This document shows, piece by piece, positions 23,954 to 34,904 of a stretch of 64,000 nucleotides of DNA. The stretch's first letter is position 1; each line of letters opens with the position of its first letter. The notes beneath the pieces are model-generated. The model searched no databases. It was not told the DNA's origin and saw only the letters and a program-made list of their open reading frames with translations. The DNA is from Capniomyces stellatus (taxonomy: Eukaryota > Kickxellomycota > Harpellomycetes > Harpellales > Legeriomycetaceae): assembly GCA_001661515.1 (NCBI GenBank), contig LUVW01000001.1:1437895-1501894 (forward strand). Direction: 5' to 3'. Both the position numbers and the translations under genes were made by a program.

Positions 23954-24440
23954 CATTGATACCACCATACAATTCTTTATCCAACGTTCTATTCTAGTTT
24001 ATATTAACATTTAGTAACACTAGCATGTTTTTTCTGTTTTTTTTCTGTTTTTATATTGCTTTTTTTTAATAAATAAAAGAGAATAATTAGGTTTTGTACA
24101 ACCTGACTTTATCGCCAACAAAAGAAGGGATATCACAGTGTGAATGTATGTCATAATACAACTACTTTTTTATTGCAAATGTCGATTTTGTAATTTGTGG
24201 TTTGTAATTTATCGTTTTCTTTGCTTTTTTATTGAAATAATTAATAGATTTTGGGAATTTTAAATTCTAAATCTATTGTGAAAATTTTGAACTTTTGTTT
24301 TTGTTTTTTGTTTTCGCGATTGAGGTTAAAGTGACGAGTGAAATAATAATGTAGAAGGTATAACTGGATATAAGATAAGAAAAAGTAAACAGTACTAATC
24401 CTAGCAAAGGAAATTCAAATATATCACGGCTAGACTAGGA
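23954..24440. other. Intergenic spacer between VPS26 and the RS-rich gene
   Basis: About 490 bp of AT-rich sequence holding the VPS26 3' end (AATAAA-like at about 24068) and the promoter and leader of the next plus-strand gene. Nothing else seen. Confidence 0.6.
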
Positions 24441-25397
24441 ATGGATAATAAAAAGAAAAGAAGCAACGATTCAACGCTAGACTCGATAGTGAGCAGTCTA
24501 ATAGCAACTTCCAAGCTTGGAAATGCAAGACCGTCGTCAAATTCATTGCTAGATGAGCATATCAGAACTTTGATTCAAAAAGAAGCAGCTGAAAAGTACG
24601 AGCAGTACGAAAAAACTGGGATTGGAGCGTTTAAAAGCAACAATGAAAAGAGGGGACCGAATCGAACAAACAAAAGGTTTCTTGAAGCGATAATTAGTGA
24701 TACTGGGCGTCATAACCAGGAAGTGTTAAGGCAGGAAAGAGAGGAGCTAAGTAAAAGCAAGCGAAACAGATATAAACGTAGGAGTAGGAGTAGGAGCAGA
24801 AGCAAAGATAGAGATAGAGATAGGAGTAAGAGTAGAAGTAGGAGTAGAAGCAGAAAAACTAGAGACAGCAAGAATACGAATTACTCAGACGGTATGGGAA
24901 TCAGTAGCAGTGATACAGCGAAAAACACGGAAATAAGATACAAGGGGCGAGGAACAATAACAAGAGAAGTAGGTAAAGGAAATATCGACGGTAGTGTCGA
25001 TGGCAAAGACAAGAGTGAAAGTAGGGGTGATATGAGCAAAATGGGAAGCAGAATGGATAGGTATTTTGAGCCAGGGTACCGTGCAGAGAATGATACATTG
25101 GAAATGGCGCAGCAGGTTGGATACTCTGGCAGGGTTGGAGGAAAGAGTAAGGGTCATGGTCAGGGTCAGAGTCAATCAATTATGCAAACTGGCGGTAGTG
25201 GGTTGGAGTACTATCGTGGTGTTGGTGAGAACACTGCATCCGTTGGATATACAAGTGATAGTAGTAGTAGTAGTAGTAGTAGTGATGAGGATGGGAGACG
25301 TAAAGCAAAAGAAAGAAGAAAAGAAAAGGAAAAAGAAAAGAGAAGGAAGGAAAAGAAAGGGAAAAAGAAAAAAGAGAAAAGGAAAAGTAGTAAATAA
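24441..25397 (+). CDS. RS-rich nuclear-type protein, 318 aa
   Basis: Single exon starting at ATG 24441. Residues 1-95 form the only part that looks conserved and helical (LDEHIRTLIQKEAAEKYEQY, then GPNRTNKRFLEAIISDTGRH). Residues 100-145 are an RS/RD-repeat domain (SRSRSRSKDRDRDRSKSRSR) typical of splicing-related proteins. The middle is Gly/Ser/Asp-rich and disordered. Residues 270-280 are a serine run encoded by AGT repeats, followed by DEDGRR. The C-terminus is a Lys/Glu/Arg-rich basic tail, a likely nuclear signal. There is no RRM, so it is not a classical SR protein. A role in pre-mRNA processing is inferred from composition only. Confidence 0.75.
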   Translation: MDNKKKRSNDSTLDSIVSSLIATSKLGNARPSSNSLLDEHIRTLIQKEAAEKYEQYEKTGIGAFKSNNEKRGPNRTNKRFLEAIISDTGRHNQEVLRQEREELSKSKRNRYKRRSRSRSRSKDRDRDRSKSRSRSRSRKTRDSKNTNYSDGMGISSSDTAKNTEIRYKGRGTITREVGKGNIDGSVDGKDKSESRGDMSKMGSRMDRYFEPGYRAENDTLEMAQQVGYSGRVGGKSKGHGQGQSQSIMQTGGSGLEYYRGVGENTASVGYTSDSSSSSSSSDEDGRRKAKERRKEKEKEKRRKEKKGKKKKEKRKSSK

Positions 25398-25665
25398 TAG
25401 ATTTTGAGTTTTATTATGAATATTTATAAAGGATATCCCGTTTGATATGAAATTGATAAATAAAATCAAAGAAAGAAATAAAGTAAAGAAAAAGTAATAA
25501 ACGTGGATATAATTTAGTTTGATTTAAATAAAGAAAAGAAAAGAAAGAAAAGAAAAAGGGTTGAATAAAAAACAATAGGATAGTTATAGAGGAAATAGTG
25601 GAGGTAATTGAGTGTAAATAAATAAAAAGGCAGAGGAAAGAAAAAAAGAAAAAAAAAGATGATGA

Positions 25666-28600
25666 TTAAAAGTTGCCGCGGTTAATTTTATCGCGAATTT
25701 CACCAATGTACTGCTGGTAACTTGGCAGGGAAGGGTCACGATCAATGACCAGTCTTTGGTGGAACCACATCTTGAGAACAGGTTCACCATTCTCCTTGCA
25801 GACATAGGTGACGGGGGACCACAAGCTTCTTGAAAGAATGCGCATTTGGTCAAACAGCTGATGGACAAAGAAGTTCAGGAGATGCGAGGAGTCTTGGGGG
25901 CCTTGGGCGAGAACAGGCAGAGAAATGACACCAGAAGGAATGGAGTGGACATCAGCAACACCAAGCAAGGAAAGCAAAACCTGGCTGTCAGCATCTCTTC
26001 CGAGCCACAAGAAGGAGTCGTGGCCATTAAAGAGCAGGTATACGCCCTTGTAGCTCAGAGACTCGGCTGATGGATACATTGGGGACACACAGCTGTCGAA
26101 ATCGTCGCCGCCAAGCTGCAGGCTGTAGAGGCGAGGAACAATAAAGGGGGTGGTGAGCTGGTCGGGGGGCAATGTGGTGATGAGGTTCATGGCAGCAGTG
26201 CGCATAGCCAGAGTGACGGTGTTGCCGGGTCTCAGAGCAGAGTTTTTGAGGGTGGAGAGGGTTAGGAAGGGCAAAAGCTGGAGGTTCTTTGGGATCTGCA
26301 GCTGAGTGGTTGCGCCCGACGAGGACTGGGTGCATTCCTGCTTGTAGGTGGCAAGAATCTCAATGCACTTGTACTGAAGAGCGTCTCTCGCGTCCTCAAG
26401 CTTGGACACCAGCGCCCTGTCAACGGCCTTCTTGGCAAGCAGCGCCGAAAGAGCAATTTGGTCTACGCTGTGGAACACAGTTTGGATGCTTTCGGTGGTC
26501 GGAATTGCAAGCGTTAGAACGCGGATTCGGCGCTCGGCGTTGGCTGAGGTGTGCAGCAACGCTGTCTGGAAGTACACTACCGGCACGTTGAGCGTCTCCT
26601 CAATCACCACGTCGATGGCGTAGCTGTGGTTTGGAATCACGTTGGGAAGCGCCAGCAGGTCCAGCGACCGCAAAAAGAAGTTTCCGTAGTACGCCGACAA
26701 CCGCAGCCCCCGCGACGCCCGGATTCGCAGCACTGCCTCCAGGCCTACACGCGCTCCAAAGTGGCTAAACATCTCCGCGCGGAATCTCTCCACTTCGGGC
26801 TGTCTTGTGCCCATAAACGTGGGGTAGTGGAACATTGAACCGCCTGTGTACCTGGACAGACACGAAATTGTCTGGATGTCAATTGGCTGCTGTCCAAAGA
26901 AAATTGTGTCAAAGGCGATCTGCGACCTGGAACACTCTGCTGCCATGTTCTTGTACCAGTTGGTCTGCGGCTTGAGCAGCTCGGACTCGGCTGGAGTCCC
27001 GAGACTCTTAGTCTCCTCTCTAGCCGACAGCCCTGCATCGCCAATTGTTGGCGTTGAGCTCTGCATCACCACTATTTTCCCGCCAATCGTGCCCAGGATC
27101 TTCTGGGCCGCCAATATTCCTGCCCCCAGCGCATTCCCAACAGTCTGGTTCTTGCGGAACATCTCGCCCATCTTGCTCAAAAGCGACTCGATTCCTGCGC
27201 GGCACTCGCTCAGGTTGATCAGCAGGTCGGTTGGCGATGGCAAAAACACCTCCTCAAGATCCGCCACCACGTACATCTGCGGCTCGGCGCTTCCTGGCTT
27301 CACCGTGTAAAAGTGGATGTTGCTGTCCACAGTGATGAAACCGACACGCGTTCTTCCGTCATCGTTGGGCAGTTTGTCAAGACACTCTAGCAACGTGTTT
27401 CCTATTATCTCGGGCAGATTCAGCTGGATTGCTGGGTAGCTGACGTCAATTATAAACAGATACACCGGCGGCATCGGTGGACGAACCATGTAGTCGGCCG
27501 GCGCTACAAACTCAACTGCCGAGTGCGTAATGTCGGGCCGTTCCCACCTGTTGCGTGGAACTTGGTTGATGCTGTCGTAGTCAAAAAACAGCGGAACGTC
27601 GTTCACCAGATCACACAGGTTGCACTTCCACCGTCTGCCCCCCTCAGTAAACGTGATGAAAGGGTTGATGTACGTCCGGCACCGTCTGCACCGCACTATC
27701 TCGGTAACCACCGGTGGCTCAGGCACTCCCTCCTGCACCAAAAACGGCGTCACCAGCACCCCAAACGGCAACTTTGACTTCTTCAGCAGCTTGTCCGTCT
27801 TTGGAATTGCATTCAGCGTGCTGCGACTGTAGATCGGCGGGCACAAGTAGTTCTCCGACGGGCAGCACGGCAGTCCTGGTGGCAAAACCATTGCCGGTGG
27901 AGGCGCCTCAATCTCCTGGATTGCTGGATGTCCCGCAAGCACCGTTGTCGTCACGTCCATGCCCTGTCCCCCAAACCCTATCGCACCAAACTGCTGCGCC
28001 ATTGCCTCTACACTTGCTGCCTTGGGCACTTCTGCCGGGTACCCCATCTGTGCCCCTCCCATTGCTGCAAAGTTCTGGTGACTTCCGTGCCTCTGTATGT
28101 TGTGTCCTTGCCTCGAGTCTGATTGGCTTATAGGCGACCCTATTCGGCTTACGTTTGCCTGCATTCCCCCAGTAATCGACTGGCTCCTGTCCCCAGGCAC
28201 AAACAGATCCGTTCCCGACACCGAAAATGGTCCCGAAGCCGACTCTGCAATCCCGTCCTGGGCCCCCAAGCTGTGCTTTGGCAGCCCTTCCTTTGCTCTC
28301 ACCTTTGTGCCTGCTGTCCCATACCCTTCGCTCTGGTCGTACGCTGTTGTCATTTGCTGTGGGTACTGTCTTCTACGTCCTGCTGTTGCTGTCCCATGTT
28401 CGCCCTCTCCAACTGCCTGGTGCTGCGACGTTGGCGATGTTGGCATTCCCATTCCTCCTCCTACACTCGTTCTGCCACTCATGTTTACCATCCCTAGTCC
28501 CGCGCCTCCCCCCATATACTCGCTCCCTGCCTGCTGTGATCCCATCCTGTTTATTGGCGGTCTTTGTCCTCCCATTTGCCCCTGCATTGTCTGGCTTTGC

Positions 28601-29139
28601 TGCATTGGTTGGCTTTGCTGAACTGGCCGCATTGGTCGCATTGGCCGCATCCCCTGCTGTTGCTGCTGAGGTGGTGAGAACCCTTGTCTTTGCCCAAAGT
28701 TTTGTCCTCCCACTCCTCCTCCTCCTGTTGGCAAGTAGTTTGGATGGCTTTGAGGCCCCATATCTGATCTTTGTGTTGCCATCGCTTGCCCACCTTGTCC
28801 TGCTGGTCCTTTTGCCATCCCAGGCCCAATTCCCATCCCCATTGGTCTTGCTCCTGGTCTTGCTCCTGGTCCTGGTCCTGGAATTCCAACTGGTCTAGCC
28901 ATTTGCCCCATCGCCGGTCTCACTCCTCCTGCTCCCCCTCCTCCTCCTCCTCCTGTCCCAAATCCTACTTGTCCTGTTACTGGCTGTGGTCTTAACGGAT
29001 TGATTGGTGGGTTTATTAACGGACTTTGGGAATTTGAATGAACTTGTGCCAGCGGTGTTGTTCCTGCAAACGGACTCTCTTTTCTTGCCGGTGGTACATC
29101 GCCCTCATTGTATGGCCTTGTTGGTTGTTGGTTGTCCAT
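25666..29139 (-). CDS. SEC24: COPII coat subunit Sec24
   Basis: Single exon of 1157 aa, longer than yeast Sec24 (926) because of a Pro/Gly/Gln/Met-rich disordered N-terminus of about 410 residues. Zinc finger at about 480-507 (CRRC ... CNLC), beta-barrel, trunk (PPVYLFIIDVSYPAIQLNLP), helical domain and C-terminal gelsolin-like domain (GHDSFLWLGRDADSQVL) follow in the standard order. It binds Sec23 and selects ER export cargo. The coding region is strikingly GC-rich compared with everything around it except part of HSP90, and this creates many long spurious antisense frames. No intron. The start at 29139 is the first ATG and gives MDNQQPTRPYNEGD. Confidence 0.96.
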   Translation of the reverse strand: MDNQQPTRPYNEGDVPPARKESPFAGTTPLAQVHSNSQSPLINPPINPLRPQPVTGQVGFGTGGGGGGGAGGVRPAMGQMARPVGIPGPGPGARPGARPMGMGIGPGMAKGPAGQGGQAMATQRSDMGPQSHPNYLPTGGGGVGGQNFGQRQGFSPPQQQQQGMRPMRPMRPVQQSQPMQQSQTMQGQMGGQRPPINRMGSQQAGSEYMGGGAGLGMVNMSGRTSVGGGMGMPTSPTSQHQAVGEGEHGTATAGRRRQYPQQMTTAYDQSEGYGTAGTKVRAKEGLPKHSLGAQDGIAESASGPFSVSGTDLFVPGDRSQSITGGMQANVSRIGSPISQSDSRQGHNIQRHGSHQNFAAMGGAQMGYPAEVPKAASVEAMAQQFGAIGFGGQGMDVTTTVLAGHPAIQEIEAPPPAMVLPPGLPCCPSENYLCPPIYSRSTLNAIPKTDKLLKKSKLPFGVLVTPFLVQEGVPEPPVVTEIVRCRRCRTYINPFITFTEGGRRWKCNLCDLVNDVPLFFDYDSINQVPRNRWERPDITHSAVEFVAPADYMVRPPMPPVYLFIIDVSYPAIQLNLPEIIGNTLLECLDKLPNDDGRTRVGFITVDSNIHFYTVKPGSAEPQMYVVADLEEVFLPSPTDLLINLSECRAGIESLLSKMGEMFRKNQTVGNALGAGILAAQKILGTIGGKIVVMQSSTPTIGDAGLSAREETKSLGTPAESELLKPQTNWYKNMAAECSRSQIAFDTIFFGQQPIDIQTISCLSRYTGGSMFHYPTFMGTRQPEVERFRAEMFSHFGARVGLEAVLRIRASRGLRLSAYYGNFFLRSLDLLALPNVIPNHSYAIDVVIEETLNVPVVYFQTALLHTSANAERRIRVLTLAIPTTESIQTVFHSVDQIALSALLAKKAVDRALVSKLEDARDALQYKCIEILATYKQECTQSSSGATTQLQIPKNLQLLPFLTLSTLKNSALRPGNTVTLAMRTAAMNLITTLPPDQLTTPFIVPRLYSLQLGGDDFDSCVSPMYPSAESLSYKGVYLLFNGHDSFLWLGRDADSQVLLSLLGVADVHSIPSGVISLPVLAQGPQDSSHLLNFFVHQLFDQMRILSRSLWSPVTYVCKENGEPVLKMWFHQRLVIDRDPSLPSYQQYIGEIRDKINRGNF

Positions 29140-32073
29140 CTACCTATATATTCTACAATCCCAATATTCAACTACTATTAATCGCTGTTCAATCCCATTT
29201 TTCTCTTTCTCTTTCTCTCATTTGGAATTTTTTTTTGTCTGTAGTTTGTTGTAATTCAAGTCCAGTTTACAACTTCACTCCTCATCCTCCATTTTGTTCT
29301 TTGCTATTCATCCATTTCATTCAGGCACAATCTTGTATACGCTTGGCTTGTTTATTCCTGCCAGATTGTCAAGTCTCACTTTTTCTTATTATCTGCATAC
29401 GTAAATGCTGTATTTGAACATTTCCAGGGCACCGCAAAAATCCTGACTTTTTCATAAACATATATATATATATAGACATGCACTTTTGTTTATCAATATC
29501 GCTATTTCTCACCTCGATAAGTAAAACTGCTGGTATATCCCTCTCGTGGTATGTGATATTCAGTACCCTGGTAGTATCCCACTTGTTATGCTGCCTCAAA
29601 ACGCTACTCTTCAAAGCTAGGTCAGATACACAATTAATTTAAAATGAAGAATTGACGTCTAGTATTCGAGATGCACTTTTACAGAAAATATCAATTCCTT
29701 AATCTACTTTTTTTTAAAATAAAAATAAAAACGTAACACTAGACTTTAGCCTTGGTTTTATTTTTGATTTTGTTGTTGTGTTGTAGTGCTATAAGGTCTA
29801 ATTTAACGATAAAGATGAGAATGAAGCTACCAATACTATAAACCGCTTTACTATCTTTGTTAAGGGCTTTATTATATTTTAACGCCCTTTGTTTTTTTTT
29901 CCTTAATTTTTGTCTTTTTTTTTTGTTCCTTTTACTTTCTGTGCTTTGGTTTAACGCTTTTTTTATTAAATAGTATCCTCCATTCATTTATTATTAGTTA
30001 TAGTTCTGGGTTAATCATCCGCAAGTCATGGTTTCCTACTTTGACTAACTGCATCTACCAAACCACCTTATTATTTGCTTAATTCCTTAATTTTTGTAAA
30101 GTCCTATTTTGGCTGCTAACCTTTCTCACACTAAATCTGTCCACCAAACTATTATCTTTTTTTTAAAAACAAAAAGATTTTGCTCCTGATGATAACAACA
30201 TTTTTGACTTCAGTAACTTCATCCCCCCCCCCCCTTCATTATTAAGCAACAAAACACACAAACCTTATATCCATCCCACACTCTTTTACTTTTAATGTCA
30301 AACTAGCATCAACTCAAACATCAGCTTTGACCCACTTTACATAACTGTACGCATTTTACTTGACGGAAATAGGTACATATATCCTAAAGCAAGTCCTACC
30401 ATCTCTACCACATTTACTCCTCCGCCCTCTCTTCACCAACAAAGTGTCCACCATCTACCATCCATCATCTACTAACCACTAGCCACTAACCACTTTATTT
30501 TTGTCACAACCTCCAAACCCAAGCTCAACCCCCCTGTCGGTGTCTATTATACATACACGCCAAATAATCGACCCAAATCGTTGATATTAATGGGCGATCC
30601 TCATTTTCCATTTGGCCTATCTGATCTCCAGATACATTGTTCACTACTTTAATCCTTCAATAACATATCACTAATCTTTGTCCAGCCGCAACTCCCAGCT
30701 ATTATATCACTTTGCATGTCCAACTATTTTCCTCAGAATGCCGCTTCTTTATTTCTTTTTTTTTTCTTCCTCACTTCTTTTCACTATTAACGAGTTCGCA
30801 CATGAATTGGCATATTTCAATTAGCTGTACTCTTTTAATTGGCTTTGTAAATCCTTTTTCTTGCTTGATGTTTCGAGTCAATTTTTTTTTTTTTTACAAA
30901 TCGCTTTTCCTTTATTTTCTGCTCTTTTTTTCTTTCTTTACCATATTCAATCTCAACAATAAGATCGTTTTGGCGAATCATGCTCTTACATTCAGCATGT
31001 CTTTAAATCCTTGCTCTTTAAAATCTACCAGAATATTCAAACCTAGCTATTGGCCGCGCTAACCTTATCATAAATATCACCACTATTAACATTTCGCTTT
31101 AAATTATTATTTGGAAATTAGTTGGTTCCTGCTAAAGAACTCGCGGCAAAGTAAAGTATTTGAATGCGGACCTCAACCTTAAGATACCTTCTAAATATAC
31201 AACACCTATAAATCCAAAATGGTACAAGCGGCTTTATAAACAACTTGGAACCCGATATTGTACTATATACGTTTACAAATCTCCACATACGGTTTTATTT
31301 TTAGATAAATCCACAAACCCAGTCTAAAAATGGCTACAAGATCTGTTGACTGAAGTGTTGGTACCATCGCAAGTCTAAATAGTCGTCAAATAATACATTT
31401 ATTCATTAGCTACACCAACCAGGGTTTACAAGTTGGCACCAAGTAAGAGCAATTGAGTGCATTATTATCAAGCGAGAGGCTAAAAGCAACATTACAAGAA
31501 ACCTATTTACTGCCAAAGTTGTGGTGAATTGCAAATTTATTTTATGCATCATTGGAATTATTCAATGAAAGCTGCTGGTGTTTGGATACATTAAAAATAC
31601 ATTGGAAGCAAAGGAAAACAATAAAACGAATTCAATGAGAAATGTACTTATATTTAAAAAAGGTAATTTTCAATTAGCCAACAGGCCAAGTTGGTAGGTT
31701 TGTGATTAGTTTTACCCATTTTTTTCTTCTTTTCTTCTTAAAAAAACTGGATTTTGTATTGTTTTTAACATCACTTTTTTTTTTTTGGTCAAGAATTTGA
31801 TGAATCGATTTGATTGTTTGCTTTGATCTAACTTCTTATTTAAATCTCGATTAGCTTAGTTTTTCTCTAAAGAAAATTATATCGAATATCTTGGAGATAT
31901 AAAACAAATAAACCATCTTAACTTGTAAACAACCAGGAACTATACTTGGTTTGTGCTATGATATTAAAACCCCAATACTGGTAAAACAGGCAATATATAC
32001 ATATAAATATACCCTTAAGCTACAAGCGTAAAATAGCAATATCGAAACCAAGCCACAGGAAGAAAGAAAAAAA
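29140..32073. other. 2.9-kb divergent intergenic region
   Basis: Between SEC24 (-) and the JmjC gene (+). Pyrimidine-rich on the plus strand from 29700 to 31000. It contains a run of about 12 C at about 30224 and several T-runs. Minus-strand frames at 29369-29614 and 29739-29987 and a plus frame at 30712-31062 are low-complexity and unassigned. I found no convincing spliced gene. Confidence 0.45.
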
Positions 32074-34600
32074 ATGTTCCAGAATAAAGAGAGCTGCAAG
32101 ATTTGCAATAAAATCGAACCAACCAAACACAAATCAAAGCAAGAAAAAGAGGCTAGAGATGATTTTTGGATTCAATGTGATAAATGCGATGGCTGGATTC
32201 ACGGTAAATGCTCAAATGTATCGAAATCGGAGGCTAATGTAATTCAAGAATATGTGTGTATGGTATGCAAGCGGGCTAGCCCTACAGGTAATAAATGTAG
32301 ACAGAACTGAAAGTGGTTTTTATAGCAACTTTTTACAATGGTGCAAGGACTGGTATATAAGAAAGAGTTGAATTTCTGAAAAGGACCAAGTGATAAACCT
32401 AGCGCGTGTATAAAAGTACAAAAGCCTATCAATAAAAAACAATGGCATAAATAGCTTTTCTAAATGAAAATAATTGGTATGGATGTATAGAACGAAAATC
32501 GAATAGAGCCAATAAGCAAGTAGACTACAAAAACCTAGACGAAGGGAGTACGACGGTTTATTTGGATATTATAGAAAGGTTGGAGAGTCAGAACTACAAA
32601 GAAGAGTTTGTTGAAAGGCTGAAGAATGGAGTTGAACTGACCAAGGAGAGATTGTTTGAGCTGACGAGAAGAGAAGAGTTTATGGTGCCACTGATAGTGG
32701 AGAACAAAGAGGGACTTGAAATGGTGATGCCCAAAAGCGATATAACGGTTGGAGAGATAGCCGAGAGCGTGGGGTGGGATACAACAGTAAATGTTATAGA
32801 CGTGTTTGCCCAAGAAGAGAGCAAGAAGTGGACGATGGTTGAGTGGACCGATTACTTTAACACAGACGAAAAGAAGGATGTGTTGAATGTAATCAGCCTT
32901 GAGGTTAGTCATACCAAGTTTGGCGACAGCATTAAAAGGCCAAGGATCGTTGAGGAAGTGGACTTGATAACACGGTGTTGGCCAAAACACATGCAGACTA
33001 GCTTGGAATACTACCCAAAAGTACAGATCTACTGTTTGATGAGCCCCAAAAACGCATATACTGATTTGTAAGTGTCCACGCCTTATTTCTTCTTTTTTCT
33101 CATCTATCTCCAGTGCTACGGTTGCTGTTTATTAAAGCAGTAGCAGCGATAAAGGCAGTGGTGATAAAACTCAATAATGCAGATTATTTGTCATTTATTG
33201 ATTATTATTTTATGTTCTTTTGCAATTTGATGTAGCCATATTGACTTCAGTGCGACTTGGGTAAGTGTTGGATGAGTTGGAGTATAAGCCCGCATTTAAT
33301 GAATGGAATAGTGAATTTGTTGTTGATAGACAATCTACCAGACAAAGGGAGGAGGTTGGGATGTTTGATGAGAATAGTATTATGTTTATGTTTATTTACT
33401 GTGTTTTTTGGGCTTATAATAGGTGTATTACCACGTTGTTAAAGGGTCGAAAGTATTTTACTTGATTCCGCCAACAAAGAAAAATTTGAGAAGGTTTGAA
33501 AAGTGGAGTTTGTCTGAAACACAATACTCGACAATGTTTTCGGATATTTCAGTTGACGGGATAGGACGGGTTGAGCTGAATGCGGGCAGTACGTTGTTTA
33601 TTCCAGCGGGTTGGATACACTCAGTTTCCACAATGTCGGACTCGATTGTGATTGGGGGAAATTTTTTGGCTTTGGAGTCTATTGATGTACATATAGACAT
33701 ATTTAAGATGGAACAAAGATTAGGGGTTTCTGAGACTTACCGGTTGCCATATTTTATTACAATCTGTGAATGGGTACTGCTGCATTTGTATATAAAGTTG
33801 AATGAAAGTAAAGAGGAACATGGGGATCTTATGAAAATTAAACCGAAGCCGAGTAAGTAAATCAGAATACGGGTTGATGCTAGACTGCTGATAGTAGCAA
33901 CAATGACGGCTAAATCGAGTAATTATACATATATCTTCTATGACACTGGTTTTATTTTATTTTATTTTAATCTATTCTAATATTTTTTTTTTGGAATTTT
34001 GGAATTTTGGGGGATATAATGGTACTAGGTGGGCTGGACGAAATCAAGAGGGGTATTAGACAAGGTGGCACAAAGTCGATTGAGAGTATAGTTATTGGCA
34101 GCGATTCGATTTCTCTGGAAATGAAGAGGTTGGTGAAGGTGTTGGCAAGGTTCTGTTTAGATGAGCTGGAGTTGGAGAGCGAGAAGTTGATGGGAAAAGG
34201 TGGTGGCGATTGTGTGAGCAGTGGTGATGGGAAAATTGAAGGGGGAAGAGCAAAGACAAAAAAGAGAGGAAAGAGGAAGAGCAGTTTGTCTCCAGCAAGA
34301 AAAAGCATAAAGCTAGAGGATGGAGCAGAGTTGGGACGCAGTATAAGCGCGAGTAGCAGTGTTGATAGCATGATCGAGTCAGAGGAAGATGGGGGCAAAA
34401 AAGATACGACTGGGTGCAATGGTACAGAGAATATGGATACAAAAGACAGCATTGGGGATAAAAAGCACAGAAAAACTATTGGCGAAATCAGTGCAAATGT
34501 TGGCAATCAAGCTGAGCTAGAGTTTTTTGATGAGCATTATAAGATACTGATGAACAAAACCAATGTTCTAGAGTCGATTAACTTTATTTTGAATTTATAG
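32074..34600 (+). CDS. JHD1: PHD-JmjC histone demethylase (JHDM1/KDM2-like)
   Basis: Exons: 32074-32287, 32491-33067, 33236-33260, 33423-33852, 34029-34600. They sum to 1818 nt, giving 605 aa. N-terminal PHD finger (CKIC ... CDKC ... HGKC ... CMVC), then the linker RKSNRANKQVDYKNLDEG typical of KDM2/KDM7 enzymes. The JmjC domain contains the iron ligands HID (residues in HIDFSATW) and the later His in GWIHSVST, plus the 2-oxoglutarate Lys in YYHVVKGSKVFYLIPP. All catalytic positions look intact. PHD plus JmjC without CXXC or F-box matches yeast Jhd1, an H3K36me1/2 demethylase. The substrate is inferred. The C-terminal 190 residues are basic/acidic low complexity ending in a helical stretch (AELEFFDEHYKILMNKTNVL). 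The HxD motif sits on a 25-nt microexon. Confidence 0.9.
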
Positions 34601-34904
34601 TACTATCTAGAAAGCAGAGAATAAAAATTATAAGAGATCTATTCTATTCTTCGTTTTACACACCTTCTACTTTACCTTTTTTTTAAAAAAACTTTTTTTC
34701 TTTTGATTATACAAAAATAAAGCAGGGTTTGATAAACAGAGTAGATAATAAAACAATGAATGAAATAAAGAAAGAAAAAGAAAAAGCTAGGGTGCAAAAA
34801 GAGAAAGAAAAAAAAAGAAACCTCACAGCTAACACACCATGATACAACCAGAGTTGTGTGGAAGAGGTGAGGGGGGTTGAATTTAGCTAAAGAGTTTGGA
34901 GTGG
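34601..34904. other. Short convergent spacer
   Basis: About 300 bp between convergent stop codons. It contains a T-run/A-run dyad near 34676-34691 and A-rich sequence. No gene seen. Confidence 0.6.

Noticed and set aside
28097..28898. Several long plus-strand ORFs opposite SEC24
   Set aside because: Shadows of the GC-rich, low-complexity SEC24 N-terminus.
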